Position numbers and translations under genes: made by a program. DNA of 64,000 nt, taken from contig JAWKUH010000005.1 in assembly GCA_041398665.1 (NCBI GenBank), forward strand, positions 62,001 through 126,000, in the 5' to 3' direction. Every line of letters starts with the position of its first letter. The stretch's first letter is position 1. The notes beneath the pieces are model-generated. The model was not told where the DNA came from, ran no database searches, and saw only the letters and a list, made by a program, of their open reading frames with translations. Positions 47,722-59,789 of this stretch are shown here, one piece after another. This DNA is from Rohdeia sp041398665. GTDB lineage: Bacteria; Planctomycetota; UBA1135; GCA-002686595.

Positions 47722-48136
47722 ATGGCCACGCTCACCCTGCGAGTCATCACTCCCGAGGCGATCGCCCTCGACGAAGCCGTGCAGTCCGTCCAGCTCCCGA
47801 CGCTGGACGGCTCGTGCGGCGTGCTGCCCCGGCACGCCCACATGATCACCGGCATCGACACCGGCGTGCTCGTCTACCGGCGACGCCCGGGCAAGCAGGT
47901 CCCGCTCTTCAGAACGAGGCTTCGCCGAGGTCCAGGGCAACACGGTGCGCGTCACGCGCCGGTGAAGCGGCCGAGGAGATCGACGAGGCGCGCGCGGCCG
48001 AGGCCGAGAAGCGCGCACACGCGAGCGCCTCACCAGGTGCGCCGCCGCGGCCAGCTCTCCGACGTGGACGTCCTCCGTGGGCGGAGGCCGTTGCAGCGCG
48101 CGATCATGCGCCTGCGCACGTCGCTACCGCGCATGA
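47722..48136 (+). CDS. atpC: ATP synthase F1 subunit epsilon, frame broken
   Basis: Last subunit of the operon. The N-terminal beta-sandwich is intact (VITPEAIALDEAVQSVQLPT, LDGSCGVLPRHAHMITGIDT). From about 47905 the protein continues in other frames: NEGFAEVQGNTVRV-like text, then GEAAEEIDEARAAEAEKRAH and finally the helical C-terminus LQRAIMRLRTS. The stop TGA at 48134 overlaps the aspS ATG at 48133. This marks the left edge of the densest run of frame errors in the window. Confidence 0.8.
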
Positions 48137-49895
48137 AGGACTGTGCCGCCTGGTGCCGCACGCACACCTGCGGTGAGCCCGAGCGGAGCACGTCGGCACT
48201 ACCGTCACGTTGAACGGCTGGTGGCCGGTCGCCGCGACCACGGCGGCACCTATTTCGTCGACCTGCGCGACCGTTACGGCGTGACGCAGATCGTGCTCGA
48301 CCAGAAGACGGCCGAGCGAGGTCCAGTTCTCGACGGAGTGGGTCCTCTCCATGACCGGCGAGGTCAGTTCGCGAGGAGAACGCGAACGACGATCCTGCGA
48401 CCGGCGCCGTCGAGGTGCGCATCACGCGGCTCGAGGTGCTTCGCCCTCCGTCGTCCCGCCCTTCGAGGTGGAGGACGGCATCGAGACCGCGGTCGAGAAG
48501 CGCCTCGAGCACCGCTACGTCGACCTGCGCCGTCCCGAGATGACGCGCAACCTCGTGCACCGCTCGCTTTCAGCCGGCGCGATGCGCCGCGCCTTCGAGG
48601 AGCAGGGTTTCTTTGCCGAGGTCGAGACGCCGATCCTCATGAAGGCGACGCCCGAGGGTGCGCGCGACCATCTGGTGCCGTCGCGCGTGCACCCCGGCAG
48701 CTTCTACGCGCTCCCGCAGTCGCCGCAGATCTTCAAGCAGATCCTGATGGTCTCGGGGCTCACCGGTACTTCCAGGTCGCGCGCTAAAGCTTCCGCGACG
48801 AGGACCTGCGCGCCGACCGACAGCCTGAGTTCACCCAGCTCGACATGGAGATGTCCTTCGTCGCCGAGGACGACGTCTTCCGCCTGGGAGCACGCGCTCG
48901 GTCGCGTGTTCTCCGAGGTCATGTCGCTCGAGATCACACGCCCGTTCCCGCGCATGGACGTGGAGCGAGGCGATGAACCGCTTCGGTAGCGACAAGCCCG
49001 ACACCGCTACGCCGTCGAGCGAAGGACGTCGCGAGCTGGGTCCCGACCAGCGGCTTCAAGGTCTTCCAGTCGGCGCTCGACGAGGGCGGTCGCGTCATGG
49101 CGATCTGCGTCCCCGGCGGGGGCGAAGGCGTCAGCCGCGGCCAGATGAAGGGGCCTCGAGGACTTCGCGAAGGGACTCGGCGCGAAGGGCCTCGCTCGGT
49201 GGAAGCCGGGCGAGAGCGGCGGGGAGCGGGCCCGATGGCGCGCTTCTGCGAGGCGCCTTCGCGCGACGAACTTCACGGCGCTGCTCGGCGCCACGGACCG
49301 CGACCTCGTGCTGTTCAGCGCGGCGAGCAGCGGCCGTGGAAGGTGCTCGGCGCGCTGCGCACGGAGCGTGCGAAGCGCCTCGGCCTCGTCCCGAAGGGCG
49401 GCTTCGAGTCTGCACGTCGACTTCCCGATGTTCGAGTGGGGACGAGGAGGAGCGGCGCTACATGAGCGCGCACCACCCGCTCACGGCCCCGGTGGACCCG
49501 CAGTCGATAGCGACTCGGGGGCATGCTCTCGCGCGCCTACGACCCGCGTCGCCAACGGCTGGGAGCCGTTCCGGCTCGATCCGGATCCACGACCGCACCG
49601 TCCAGCCGCGGGTCTTCGACCTGCTCGGGATCACGGCGGAGGATGGCCGAGCAGAAGTTCGGATTCCTCCTCGAGGCCCTGGCGGCGCTCCGCCCCACGG
49701 GCGGCTTCGCGCTCGGACTCGACCGCATCGGCCCTGACCTCGGGGCTCGACGGCATCCGGGACGCAGATCGCCTTCCGAAGACCGCTTCGGCGACGGACC
49801 TCATGTGCGGGGCACCTCCCGTCCCGGAGCGTCAGCTCACGAGGTCCACGGGAAGTGCGCCGGGCGCGCATTCACGGCCGGGGTCGATGCTCTGA
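48133..49895 (+). CDS. aspS: Aspartyl-tRNA synthetase, many frameshifts
   Basis: Class II synthetase charging tRNA-Asp, recognisable in pieces spread over all three frames: CRTHTCGE (from 48157), YFVDLRDRYGVTQIVLDQKT, RLEHRYVDLRRPEMTRNLVH, FAEVETPILMKATPEGARDH, FYALPQSPQIFKQILMVSGL, KVLGALRTE with LGLVPKGG, and RPTGGFALGLDRI. Together they follow the bacterial AspRS order: anticodon-binding OB fold, motif 2, GAD-type insertion, motif 3. Ten or so frame changes are needed, with both missing and extra bases. As AspRS is normally essential and every segment is conserved, sequence error is the likely cause. Start ATG overlaps the atpC stop; the end is approximate. Confidence 0.75.
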
Positions 49896-50034
49896 CTCCC
49901 GGAGAGAGCGTCGGCCGGATCCTTCGATAGGCTGACGCGCCGTGCGGCTCCCGGCAAAGGGCCGCGCACCTGACGAGAGAACACACCGATAGACGCGGAG
50001 CGCGCCCGCCAGCACCGAGGAGAGACTGCCGCGT

Positions 50035-50561
50035 TTGGCCCTAGACCCCAACCGAAGGCCACGACGCCGCCTTCCGCACCAACTGCCAGATCCGATCGCG
50101 CGAGGTCCGCGGATCGACGGAGAGGGCAACCAGGTCGGGATCATCTCGATCGAGGACGCCCGCAAGCTGGCCGACGAGGCCGGACTCGATCTGTCGAAGT
50201 GTCGCTGCAGGCTGCCGCCCGTCTGTCGGGTGATGGACTACGGCAAGTTCAAGTACCAGCAGCGCAAGAAGGAGCGCTCGGTGGCAAGAAGATCGCCGCA
50301 AGTGCCTGGGCTGAGCTGCGCGTGCGCCCCGCCATCGACGAGCACGACCCTCGAGTACCGCCTGCGGAACGGTCGCCGCTTCCTCGAGGAGGGCAACAAG
50401 GTGCAGGTCGTCTGGGTACCTTCCGGGCCGCCAGACGGCCCACCCGCAGCACGGCTTCGAGGTGATGAAGAAGGTCGCCGAGACCCTCGACATCTCGAAG
50501 GGTCGAGTCGCCGCCGCGCATGGCGGGCAACCGGATGACGATGATGCTCTCCAAGAAGTAG
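50035..50561 (+). CDS. infC: Translation initiation factor IF-3, frame broken
   Basis: Binds 30S and checks initiator codon pairing. IF3-N is clean (IDGEGNQVGIISIEDARKLA, VCRVMDYGKFKYQQRKKERS). IF3-C is spread over frames (VRPAIDEHD, LEYRLRNGRRFLEEGNKVQV, HGFEVMKKVAETLD, NRMTMMLSKK). The TTG start at 50035 has GAGGAGA 11 bases upstream; rare start codons are characteristic of infC. It ends TAG at 50559-50561. The order infC-rpmI-rplT is the standard one. The 139 bases after aspS hold no gene. Confidence 0.8.
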
Positions 50562-50676
50562 GAGAGCGTCGCGCGCCGGGAGGGCGCGCCGGGGCGAGGG
50601 CGACTGAGTCGCCCCCGGTCCCTCGGCACGGGTCGGGGTGGCCCTCGATATGCGGGACCCCGTGCGGAACGGGGGC

Positions 50677-50704
50677 TTGCACGGGGCTGCCCCGGCGGTA
50701 TCCT
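50677..50704 (+). promoter_or_regulatory. Candidate sigma-70 promoter upstream of rpmI
   Basis: TTGCAC (50677-50682), a 16-base spacer and TATCCT (50699-50704) lie 115 bases before the rpmI ATG in the 257-base infC-rpmI gap. The remaining leader is G+C-rich and could hold a ribosomal-protein autoregulatory structure, but I cannot assign one. Confidence 0.4.
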
Positions 50705-50818
50705 GCTCGCCCAAAGTTCGAGTTCCCGGCGCGTCGCCGGTGCACCCCGGCTCCCGTGGAGCGGTGCGGGCACGCCTGCGAACGGGGAACCCGTGAGGAG
50801 TCCACCAGCGCTCAAGAC

Positions 50819-50987
50819 ATGTCCAAGGGCGCCGTCAAGCGCCGCTTCCGCGTCACCAAGAGCGAAAGGTCGTCTCGAGCAAGACCGCTCGGGGCCATGC
50901 ACGCGTCCAAGGACGGGCGCGCGCGTCGCAACTGCAAGAAGCCCTCGTGATCGACGGGGACTTGGGCCACCCTCATCAAGCGGATGA
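50819..50987 (+). CDS. rpmI: 50S ribosomal protein L35, frame broken
   Basis: Starts MSKGAVKRRFRVTKS, continues after a lesion as MHASKDGRARRN and ends as ATLIKR before TGA at 50985-50987. Small, very basic and directly before rplT, as L35 should be. The length is not a multiple of three because of at least two indels near 50870 and 50930. The exact N-terminus is uncertain. Confidence 0.65.
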
Positions 50988-51005
50988 GCGCAGGAGGCTC
51001 GACCC

Positions 51006-51363
51006 ATGGTACGTCACGTATGGGGCGCCCCGGCGCCAGAAGAAGGTTCGCTACTTCAAGCAGGCCTGCGGTTTCCGCGGCGGTCGCTCCGTTCTGGCGC
51101 ACCGTCCGCGAGTCGCTGCTGCGCTCTCTGGGCGTTCGCGTTCCGCGACCGCAGCAGCGCAAGCGCCCTCCGCCGGCCTGGATCGACCGCATCAACGCGG
51201 CGGCCAAGCAGCGCGGGGATCAACTACTGTCGCTGATGAACGGCCTCAAGAAGGGCGACGTCACGCTCGACCGCAAGCAGCTCACGGTTCGCTCTGGCAG
51301 CACGACCCCGCCGCCTTCGACGCGGTGGTGGACAAGGCCAAGGAAGCGCTCGCCGCGCGGTGA
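51006..51363 (+). CDS. rplT: 50S ribosomal protein L20, frame broken
   Basis: Pieces in three frames give the L20 order: MVRHVWGAPAPEE (distorted), QKKVRYFKQACGFRGGRSVL, FWRTVRESLLRS, AFAFRDR, WIDRINAAAKQRG, LMNGLKKGDVTLDRKQL and DAVVDKAKEALAAR. Normal L20 is about 118 residues, which fits 358 bases with one net indel. Ends TGA at 51361. Confidence 0.8.
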
Positions 51364-51520
51364 GCGACCGCTCGGAGCCCGTTCGAGCTCGGAACCGACG
51401 GCCGGTCGCACCCTGCGGCCGGCCGTCGCCGTTCCCGGGCGAACCCCGCTGCCCGCGCCTGACCGAACGCGACGCCGACGCCGTCCGCTCGCGGACGGTC
51501 GACCCCGACCAGCTACCTCG

Positions 51521-52569
51521 ATGACCACCGTTCCGGACCTCGCCGCGGCTCGAAGCCGACGCGACGGCGTATCGCGGCCGCGTCCGATGCCGCCGCACTC
51601 CGCTCGGTCGAGCGCGAGTTCCTCGACAAGGGTGGCGTCGTCGCGGCTCCTCGCCGCCGTCCCGACGCTGCCGCCCGACCAGCGCCCGCGCCGCCGGCCA
51701 GGGTGCGAACGCTCAAGAAGCCGTGCAGGCCGCGCTTCGACGCGCCGCGCGCAACTCGAGAACGCGGCGCTCGACGCGCTCGTCGCCGCGGTCGACACGA
51801 CCTGACGCTGCCGCCGCACCCGTCCGCGCGGGAGGGCTGCACCATCACGCAGGCCGCGCGCCGGTCGAGGAGATCTTCTCGTCGATGGGCTAACACAACC
51901 TGACGGGCCCGAGGTCGAGCCTCGACCACTACAACTTCGAGGCGTTCAACATCCCGGCGGACCACCCCGCGCGGGACATGCAGGACACGTCTTTCGTCGA
52001 GACCGGCTTCGCCGAGCCCGGTTCGCCGGAGTCGAGACTCGTCACCAGTGCTGCGCACGCACACCTCCCCGGTCCAGGTCCGCGCGATGGAGCGGCTCGA
52101 GCCGCCCTTCCGCGCCATCGCACCGGGACGCGTCTTCCGCCAGGAGACGACCGACGCGACGCACGAGCACACCTTCCACCAGATGGAGGGCCTCGTCGTC
52201 GGCGAGGGCGTGTCGGTCGCGCACCTCGTCGGCACGATGCGGACGTTCCTGCGCGAGGTCTTCGAGCGCGACCTCGACGTGCGTCTGCGCCCCGGCTACT
52301 TCCCGTTCGTCGAGCCCGGCTTCGAGCTCGACGCGCGCTGCCCGTTCTGCACCGACGGTTGCCGCGTCTGCAAGGGCTCGCGCTGGATCGAGCTGTGCCC
52401 GTGCGGGCTCGTGCACCCCAACGTCCTGCGCGCGGGCGGCATCGATCCCGAGAAGTACAGCGGCTTCGCCTTCGGACTCGGCCTCTCGCGCCTCGTCATG
52501 CTGCGCTACGCGCTCGACGACATCCGCCACCTCCTGGGCGGCGACCTCCGTTTCCTCGAACAGTTCTAG
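51521..52569 (+). CDS. pheS: Phenylalanyl-tRNA synthetase alpha subunit, 5' half with frameshifts
   Basis: Catalytic subunit, about 350 residues. The 5' half (51521-52050) is broken: MTTVPDLAAA, then SVEREFLDKGG, then LENAALDALVAAVD and LDHYNFEAFNIPADHPARDM in different frames. From about 52048 the sequence is clean: motif 2 VFRQETTDATHEHTFHQMEG and motif 3 FAFGLGLSRLVMLRYALDDI. Between them CPFCTDGCRVCKGSRWIE holds four Cys in a zinc-ribbon-like arrangement. pheT starts 9 bases after the stop. Confidence 0.85.
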
Positions 52570-52578
52570 GGCTCGAAC

Positions 52579-55023
52579 GTGCACATCTCCTACCGCTGGC
52601 TGGGACGCCACGTCGATCTCGAGGGCGTCGACGCGAACCGGGTCGCCGAGCTCCTCACGCTGCACACCGCCGAGGTCGAGGGCGTGGAGCGCTTCGCGCC
52701 GGCGCTCGCCGACGTCGTCGTCGGACACGTCCTCACGAAGGAGCGCCACCCCGACGCCGACAAACTCTCGGTCTGCACGGTCGAGGTCGGCGAGAGCGAG
52801 CCGCTGCAGATCGTGTGCGGAGCGCCCAACGTCGCGGCGGGCATGAAGGTCGCGGTCGCGCGCATCGGCACGCACCTGCCCGGCGACCTCAAGATCAAGA
52901 AGGGCGTCATCCGCGGCGTCGAGTCGCGCGGGATGATCTGCTCGGAGCGCGAACTCGGTCTCGGCGACGAGCACGACGGCATCTGGCCGCTCGAGACGGA
53001 CGCGCCCGTCGGCACGCCGGTCGACGTCGCCGTGGACGCCGTCGACCACGTGATCGAGATCGACAACAAGTCGCTCACGCACCGTCCGGACCTGTGGGGG
53101 CACCGCGGCATCGCGCGCGAGATCGCGGCGCTCCTCGGACGGGAACTGCGGCCGCTCGACGCGCGCCTGCCCGAGCCCCGGGGCGACGCGCGCGTCGCGG
53201 TCGACGTGGCGACGGCGGGCTGTTCGCGCTACCTCGCCGTGCCGATCGGCGGCGTCGAGGGCGGGCGCTCGCCGCTGTGGATGCGACTGCTGCTGCTCGC
53301 GGCGGGACAGCGCCCGCTCGACGTGCTCGTCGACGTCAGCAACTTCGTGATGCTCGACCTCGGACAGCCGAACCACCTGTTCGACCGCTCCGCGATCGGT
53401 CCCGCGGGCATCGTCGTGCGCGACGCGCGTCCCGGCGAGGTGCTGCGCACGCTCGACGACGTGGAGCGCTCGCTGACGCCCGCCGACATGCTGATCTGCG
53501 CGGGCGACGAGCCCGTGGCGCTCGCCGGCGTGATGGGCGGCGAGGGTTCGAAGGTCGCCGCCGGGACGAAGGAGCTGCTGCTCGAGGTCGCGACGTTCGA
53601 CCCCGCGCGCGTGCGTCGCACGTCGGCTCGACTCGGACTGCGCACGGACAGCTCGGCGCGCTTCGAGAAGCACCTCGATCCGCTGCTCCCGCTCGAAGCC
53701 GCGGGTCACCTCGTCGGCGTGCTGCGCGAGGTGCGTCCGAACGCGCACCTCGCGGGCCCGGTGACGGACGCCGGCACGTGGAAGGATCCCTCCTGCGTCG
53801 TCGACGTGCGCCCCGCGCGCGTCCGCGCCCTGCTCGGAACCGACGTGGACGACGCGCGCATCGAGTCGATCCTCACGGCGCTCGACTTCGGCGTCGATCG
53901 CGCGAACGGCGAGACCTGGCGCGTCACGGTGCCCGCGCGCCGCGCGACCAAGGACGTGACGATCGAGGAGGACCTCGTCGAGGAGGTGGGCCGCTCGATC
54001 GGCTACGACACGATCGCGGAGAAGCTCCTCGTCGCGCCGGTCGCTCCGGCTCCTCGCGACGCGCGGCGCAAGGTCGTGCGCACGCTCGCCGACCGACTCG
54101 CGGGAGCCGCGCGCTTCCGCGAGGCGATGACGTACTCGTTCACCGACGACGCGACGCTGGCGACGCTGCGCCTCGACGGCGCGCCGCACGCCCGCGTCCT
54201 CAACCCGGTCGCGGAGGGCGTCTCGAGGTTGCGCCGCAGCGTCGTCCCGAGCCTCGTCGCCCTCGTGCAGAAGAACCTCCTGCACCGCGAGGACGTGCGG
54301 CTCTTCGAGGTCGGCAAGGGCACGCGCCCCGAGGTCCGCGACGACCGCGGCCACCCCGGCGAGGTGCACCGGATCGGACTCGTGCTCGCGCGACGCGGCG
54401 CATCGAGTTCCTTCCGCGACGACGTCCTCCTCGAACTCGAGGGCGTGATCGCCGACGCACTCTCGCGCCTCGGCGCGGGTGACCTCGTCTTCGACCACGC
54501 GGAGGGAGCGAGCGACGAGCTCGCCTCCGGACCCGACCTCGGCTGGGCGCACCCGCGCCGCCGCGTCGTCGGTCGCCTCGGCGGAACGGCCGTCGCGTTC
54601 GCCGCCGACGTCGACCCGCGCGTCGCGCACGAGCTCGGGATCGAGGGCCAGGCGGCGGGCGCCGAGATCTCGATCGACGCGCTCCTCGAGGCGACGGGAG
54701 GCGAGGCGAGCGGCACCGTCCGCTACCACCCGATCCCGCGCTTCCCGGGGCTCGAGGTCGACGTCGCCCTCGCCGCGCCCGCGGGCTTCACCGCGCGCGA
54801 GGCGGACGAGTTGATCCGGCGCGCCGGCAAGGGCCTCGTCGCGCGCACCGAGCTCTTCGACGTCTACCGCGGCGAGAACCTCGGCGAGGGACGCAAGTCC
54901 TTGGCGTGGCACGTCGTGCTCCAGGCGGCCGATCGCACGCTCGGAGAGGCGGACCAGACGAAGTTCCTCGACCGTCTGGAGCGGATGGGCGCGGAGCACG
55001 CCGTCGAGCTGCGCCGTCAGTAG
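52579..55023 (+). CDS. pheT: Phenylalanyl-tRNA synthetase beta subunit
   Basis: 814 residues, complete. An N-terminal EMAP-type tRNA-binding domain lies near 40-150 (HPDADKLSVCTVEVGESEPL, LQIVCGAPNVAAGMKVAVAR). B3/B4 editing and B5 domains follow (TARLGLRTDSSARFEKHLDP, RATKDVTIEEDLVEEVGRSI). The core ends in a C-terminal FDX-ACB domain (RFPGLEVDVALAAPAGFTAR). GTG start at 52579. No frame lesion occurs here, in contrast to the preceding 4 kb. Confidence 0.96.
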   Translation: MHISYRWLGRHVDLEGVDANRVAELLTLHTAEVEGVERFAPALADVVVGHVLTKERHPDADKLSVCTVEVGESEPLQIVCGAPNVAAGMKVAVARIGTHLPGDLKIKKGVIRGVESRGMICSERELGLGDEHDGIWPLETDAPVGTPVDVAVDAVDHVIEIDNKSLTHRPDLWGHRGIAREIAALLGRELRPLDARLPEPRGDARVAVDVATAGCSRYLAVPIGGVEGGRSPLWMRLLLLAAGQRPLDVLVDVSNFVMLDLGQPNHLFDRSAIGPAGIVVRDARPGEVLRTLDDVERSLTPADMLICAGDEPVALAGVMGGEGSKVAAGTKELLLEVATFDPARVRRTSARLGLRTDSSARFEKHLDPLLPLEAAGHLVGVLREVRPNAHLAGPVTDAGTWKDPSCVVDVRPARVRALLGTDVDDARIESILTALDFGVDRANGETWRVTVPARRATKDVTIEEDLVEEVGRSIGYDTIAEKLLVAPVAPAPRDARRKVVRTLADRLAGAARFREAMTYSFTDDATLATLRLDGAPHARVLNPVAEGVSRLRRSVVPSLVALVQKNLLHREDVRLFEVGKGTRPEVRDDRGHPGEVHRIGLVLARRGASSSFRDDVLLELEGVIADALSRLGAGDLVFDHAEGASDELASGPDLGWAHPRRRVVGRLGGTAVAFAADVDPRVAHELGIEGQAAGAEISIDALLEATGGEASGTVRYHPIPRFPGLEVDVALAAPAGFTAREADELIRRAGKGLVARTELFDVYRGENLGEGRKSLAWHVVLQAADRTLGEADQTKFLDRLERMGAEHAVELRRQ

Positions 55024-55112
55024 GGGAGCCTCGGCGCGGGTCGTAGGACCTACGCCGGGTCGGGCCGCGCGGGTCGCCTCCCCGGACCCTCCCACGGCGT
55101 AGACTCGGAGCA

Positions 55113-56531
55113 GTGAAGGTCGTCCTCATCAACCCGCCGAGCCCCCCGGAGTTCCGCGTCAGCCGCGGTCTCATGGGCGGGTTCGGGATGGCCGTGAACC
55201 CCGGTCTGCTCTACCCGCCGATCGAGCTGGCGCACGTCGCGGCGGTCCTCGAGCAGGACGGGTTCGAGGTCGCGATCCACGACGCCGACGCGCTCGACCA
55301 GGACGACGCTGCCGCGCTCGAGGCCCTGGCCGCGAGCGGCGCCGCGTTCTTCTGCATGGACAGCTCGAGCACCTCGCTCGACCGCGACCTCGCGCTGGCG
55401 CGCAAGCTCCGCGAGCGCACGGGTTCGCCGCTGGCGATCCTCGGGTCGCAGGTCACCTACACCCCCGGCGAGATCTTCTCGGGCGAGAACGTCGACTGCG
55501 TCGTCCGCGGCGAGCCGGAGTACACCGTGCGCGACCTGGCGCGGCGCGTCCGCGAGCGCGAGCGCTTCGAGGCGGAGGGCTTCGCCGGCGTCGAGGGCGT
55601 CACCTACAAGCGCGGCGACGAGATCGTCCACGAGCCGGAGCGCGAGAAGATCGCGAACCTCGACGAGCTGCCGATCCCGGCGCGCCACCTGCTCGACAAC
55701 CAGCGCTACCGCTTCCCCGGGATCGAAGGGCCGATCACGACGGTGAAGAGCTCGCGCGGCTGTCCGCTCAACTGCTCGTTCTGCGGCTACACGCTCGCGC
55801 AGGGTCTGCGGTTCCGCTTCCGCAGCCCGGAGAGCGTGCTGAAGGAACTCGAGGATCTCTACTTCGTGCACGGCCTGCGGCACGTCGTCTTCCGCGACCC
55901 GATCTTCACGACGCGCAAGGACCGGATCCACGCGATCTGCGACGGCATCGTCGAGCGCGGCATGAAGCTCGAGTGGCAGTGCGAGACCGCGGTGAAGACG
56001 CTCGACCCGCCGCTGCTCGAGAAGATGGCGGCCGCGGGCTGCAAGCACATCTCGCTCGGCGTCGAGAGCGGCAACGAGGAGATCCAGAAGAAGCACTGCG
56101 GGAACAAGCTCGCCGACCTGGACAAGGCGGAGGAGGTGTTCCGCGCGGCGCGGCGCGTCGGCATCGAGACGCGCGCGTTCTGCATGATCGGCTTCCCCGA
56201 GGAGACGCCGGCGATGGTCGAGGAGACCATCAAGCTCGTGAACCGGCTCGATCCCGACCAGGTGCAGTTCTGTGCGGTGACGGCCTACCCCGGTACGCCG
56301 CTCTACCTGATGCTGCGCGGCGAGCGCGACTTCGACTACGCCACCATGACCGGCTTCCAGGCCATGGAGGGCAACGAGCACATGTCGAAGGAGGAGATCG
56401 AGGGCAAGATCCGCGAGGCCTACCGACGCTTCTATCTGCGGCCGAAACGCCTCGTCCGCGAGATCCAGCATCCCGGTCGCCTCGCGGGCAAGGTCGCGCG
56501 CTACTTCACGCTGTTCCGTAGGCGCGCCTAG
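55113..56531 (+). CDS. B12-binding-domain radical SAM protein
   Basis: 472 residues. An N-terminal cobalamin-binding-like domain (MKVVLINPPSPPEF; IELAHVAAVLEQDGFEVAIH) is followed by the radical SAM core with the 4Fe-4S motif CPLNCSFCGYTL near residue 216 and the downstream HISLGVESGNEEI and MIGFPEETPAMVEETIKLV segments. This is the family of HpnP/HpnJ- and BchE-like methylases or cyclases, often acting on lipids. Target unknown. GTG start at 55113. The hairpin element C begins 8 bases after the stop. Confidence 0.87.
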   Translation: MKVVLINPPSPPEFRVSRGLMGGFGMAVNPGLLYPPIELAHVAAVLEQDGFEVAIHDADALDQDDAAALEALAASGAAFFCMDSSSTSLDRDLALARKLRERTGSPLAILGSQVTYTPGEIFSGENVDCVVRGEPEYTVRDLARRVRERERFEAEGFAGVEGVTYKRGDEIVHEPEREKIANLDELPIPARHLLDNQRYRFPGIEGPITTVKSSRGCPLNCSFCGYTLAQGLRFRFRSPESVLKELEDLYFVHGLRHVVFRDPIFTTRKDRIHAICDGIVERGMKLEWQCETAVKTLDPPLLEKMAAAGCKHISLGVESGNEEIQKKHCGNKLADLDKAEEVFRAARRVGIETRAFCMIGFPEETPAMVEETIKLVNRLDPDQVQFCAVTAYPGTPLYLMLRGERDFDYATMTGFQAMEGNEHMSKEEIEGKIREAYRRFYLRPKRLVREIQHPGRLAGKVARYFTLFRRRA

Positions 56532-56536
56532 TTCTC

Positions 56537-56681
56537 CCGAACGGCGCCTGCGGCGCCGGACCAAAGATTGCTCACAGGGAGGGGAGAACGGGGAGACCAC
56601 AAACACCCGACGTCGTGGGTCTTCCTCCGATCTCCCCTGTCTCCCTGTGACAGGCTACTCGCGCGGCCGGAAGGCCGCGCG
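56537..56681 (+). repeat. Intergenic hairpin element, copy C
   Basis: The tag GAACGGCGCCTGCGGCGCCG comes directly after the radical SAM stop. Inverted arms follow, beginning TCACAGGGAGGGGAG and ending CTCCCTGTGA (about 56571-56650). The palindrome GCGGCCGGAAGGCCGC closes it. Same order and orientation relative to the gene as copy A; this copy precedes acs head-on rather than lying between convergent genes. Confidence 0.75.
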
Positions 56682-56748
56682 CACGCTTCGATGCCCCGGC
56701 GCGGGCAGGACGTTGGCCCACTCGACGCTTCCTGCCTAGGATGTCGGG

Positions 56749-58804
<2,056 letters not shown>

Positions 58805-58838
58805 AATCGCGTGGTTCCGGCGCCGCAGGCGCCGTTCG

Positions 58839-59789
58839 CTATTCGAGCAGGCGCTGCCCCTTCTCGTCGAACTTCCACCAGTCGCTCACCTGCGCCACCT
58901 CGCGGATGCCCTGCGCGTAGGTGCGGGGCTCCCAACCGAGTTCGTAGCGCGCGTTCGTGATGTCGTGGTCGTGGTGGAGCGAGAAGTAGGCGGACGCGCG
59001 GCGGTCCTCGGTGGTGTCCTTGAAGAGGCCCTTGAGGAAGATCGCCAGGTTGGCCCAGCGGCGCGAGATATTGACGCGCCTGACGCCGCCGCCCGCCGCG
59101 GCGATCGTGAGGTCGATGAACTCGTTGTAGGGGATGCCGGCGGGGCCCGCGAGTTCGTACTGGCAGTCGACCCCGCGCTCGAAGTCGAAGAAGCGGATGA
59201 TCGCGTCGACCACGTCCTCGACGTGCACCGGGTTGATCTTGCTGAGCCCGTCGTGCGGGACGACGAAGCGGCCCTTCTTCGCTCCGCACCGGCGCAGCAG
59301 CGGCGCGGTGTGGCGGAAGTCGCCGACGCCGTAGACGAGCGTGGGGCGGAAGGACGCCCACTCGAAGCGCTCCGCCTTGATGATCTTCTCCTGGATCCGC
59401 TTCGTGTCGCGGTAGTAGGAGTAGACCGGCGCACCGATCACGGCCGAGCTCATGACCCAGAAGCGGAAGTGCTCCGGCGCGTGCCGCTTCGCCTCCTCGA
59501 GCAGGCTCTCCGTGCCCCCGATGTTGAGTGCCTTCATGGCCTCGTCGTCGTAGTGGTCGTGCGCGCTCGCGAGGTGCAGCAGGAGGTCGACGTCCCGGAG
59601 GAAGCCGTCCAGGCTCGCTCGGTCCACGAGGTCGCCCACGTGGATCTCGGCCGCATCGCCGGGCACCTTCGGCAGGGCCGACTCGCGGCCGGGCCGACAG
59701 AGCATCCGGAGCGTGTGCCCGGCCTCCACCAGGCCCTTCGCCATGTAGCCGCCGATGAAGCCGGTGGCGCCTGTGAGAGCGATTCTCAT
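58839..59789 (-). CDS. NAD-dependent epimerase/reductase (extended SDR)
   Basis: 316 residues. MRIALTGATGFIGGYMAKGL binds the dinucleotide; the usual active-site Tyr-Lys is represented by YSYYRDTKRIQEKII. ASFRPTLVYGVGDFRHTAPL and INPVHVEDVVDAIIRFFDFE are typical of the dihydroflavonol-reductase/steroid-dehydrogenase branch rather than of UDP-sugar epimerases. Start ATG 59789. It is divergent from the next gene across 88 bases that include TATAGC near 59831. Substrate unknown. Confidence 0.82.
   Translation of the reverse strand: MRIALTGATGFIGGYMAKGLVEAGHTLRMLCRPGRESALPKVPGDAAEIHVGDLVDRASLDGFLRDVDLLLHLASAHDHYDDEAMKALNIGGTESLLEEAKRHAPEHFRFWVMSSAVIGAPVYSYYRDTKRIQEKIIKAERFEWASFRPTLVYGVGDFRHTAPLLRRCGAKKGRFVVPHDGLSKINPVHVEDVVDAIIRFFDFERGVDCQYELAGPAGIPYNEFIDLTIAAAGGGVRRVNISRRWANLAIFLKGLFKDTTEDRRASAYFSLHHDHDITNARYELGWEPRTYAQGIREVAQVSDWWKFDEKGQRLLE

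Noticed and set aside
47722..52050. Treating atpC, aspS, infC, rpmI, rplT and pheS as true pseudogenes
   Set aside because: All are core genes, all conserved motifs are present in order, and damage stops abruptly at pheT; sequence error explains it better.
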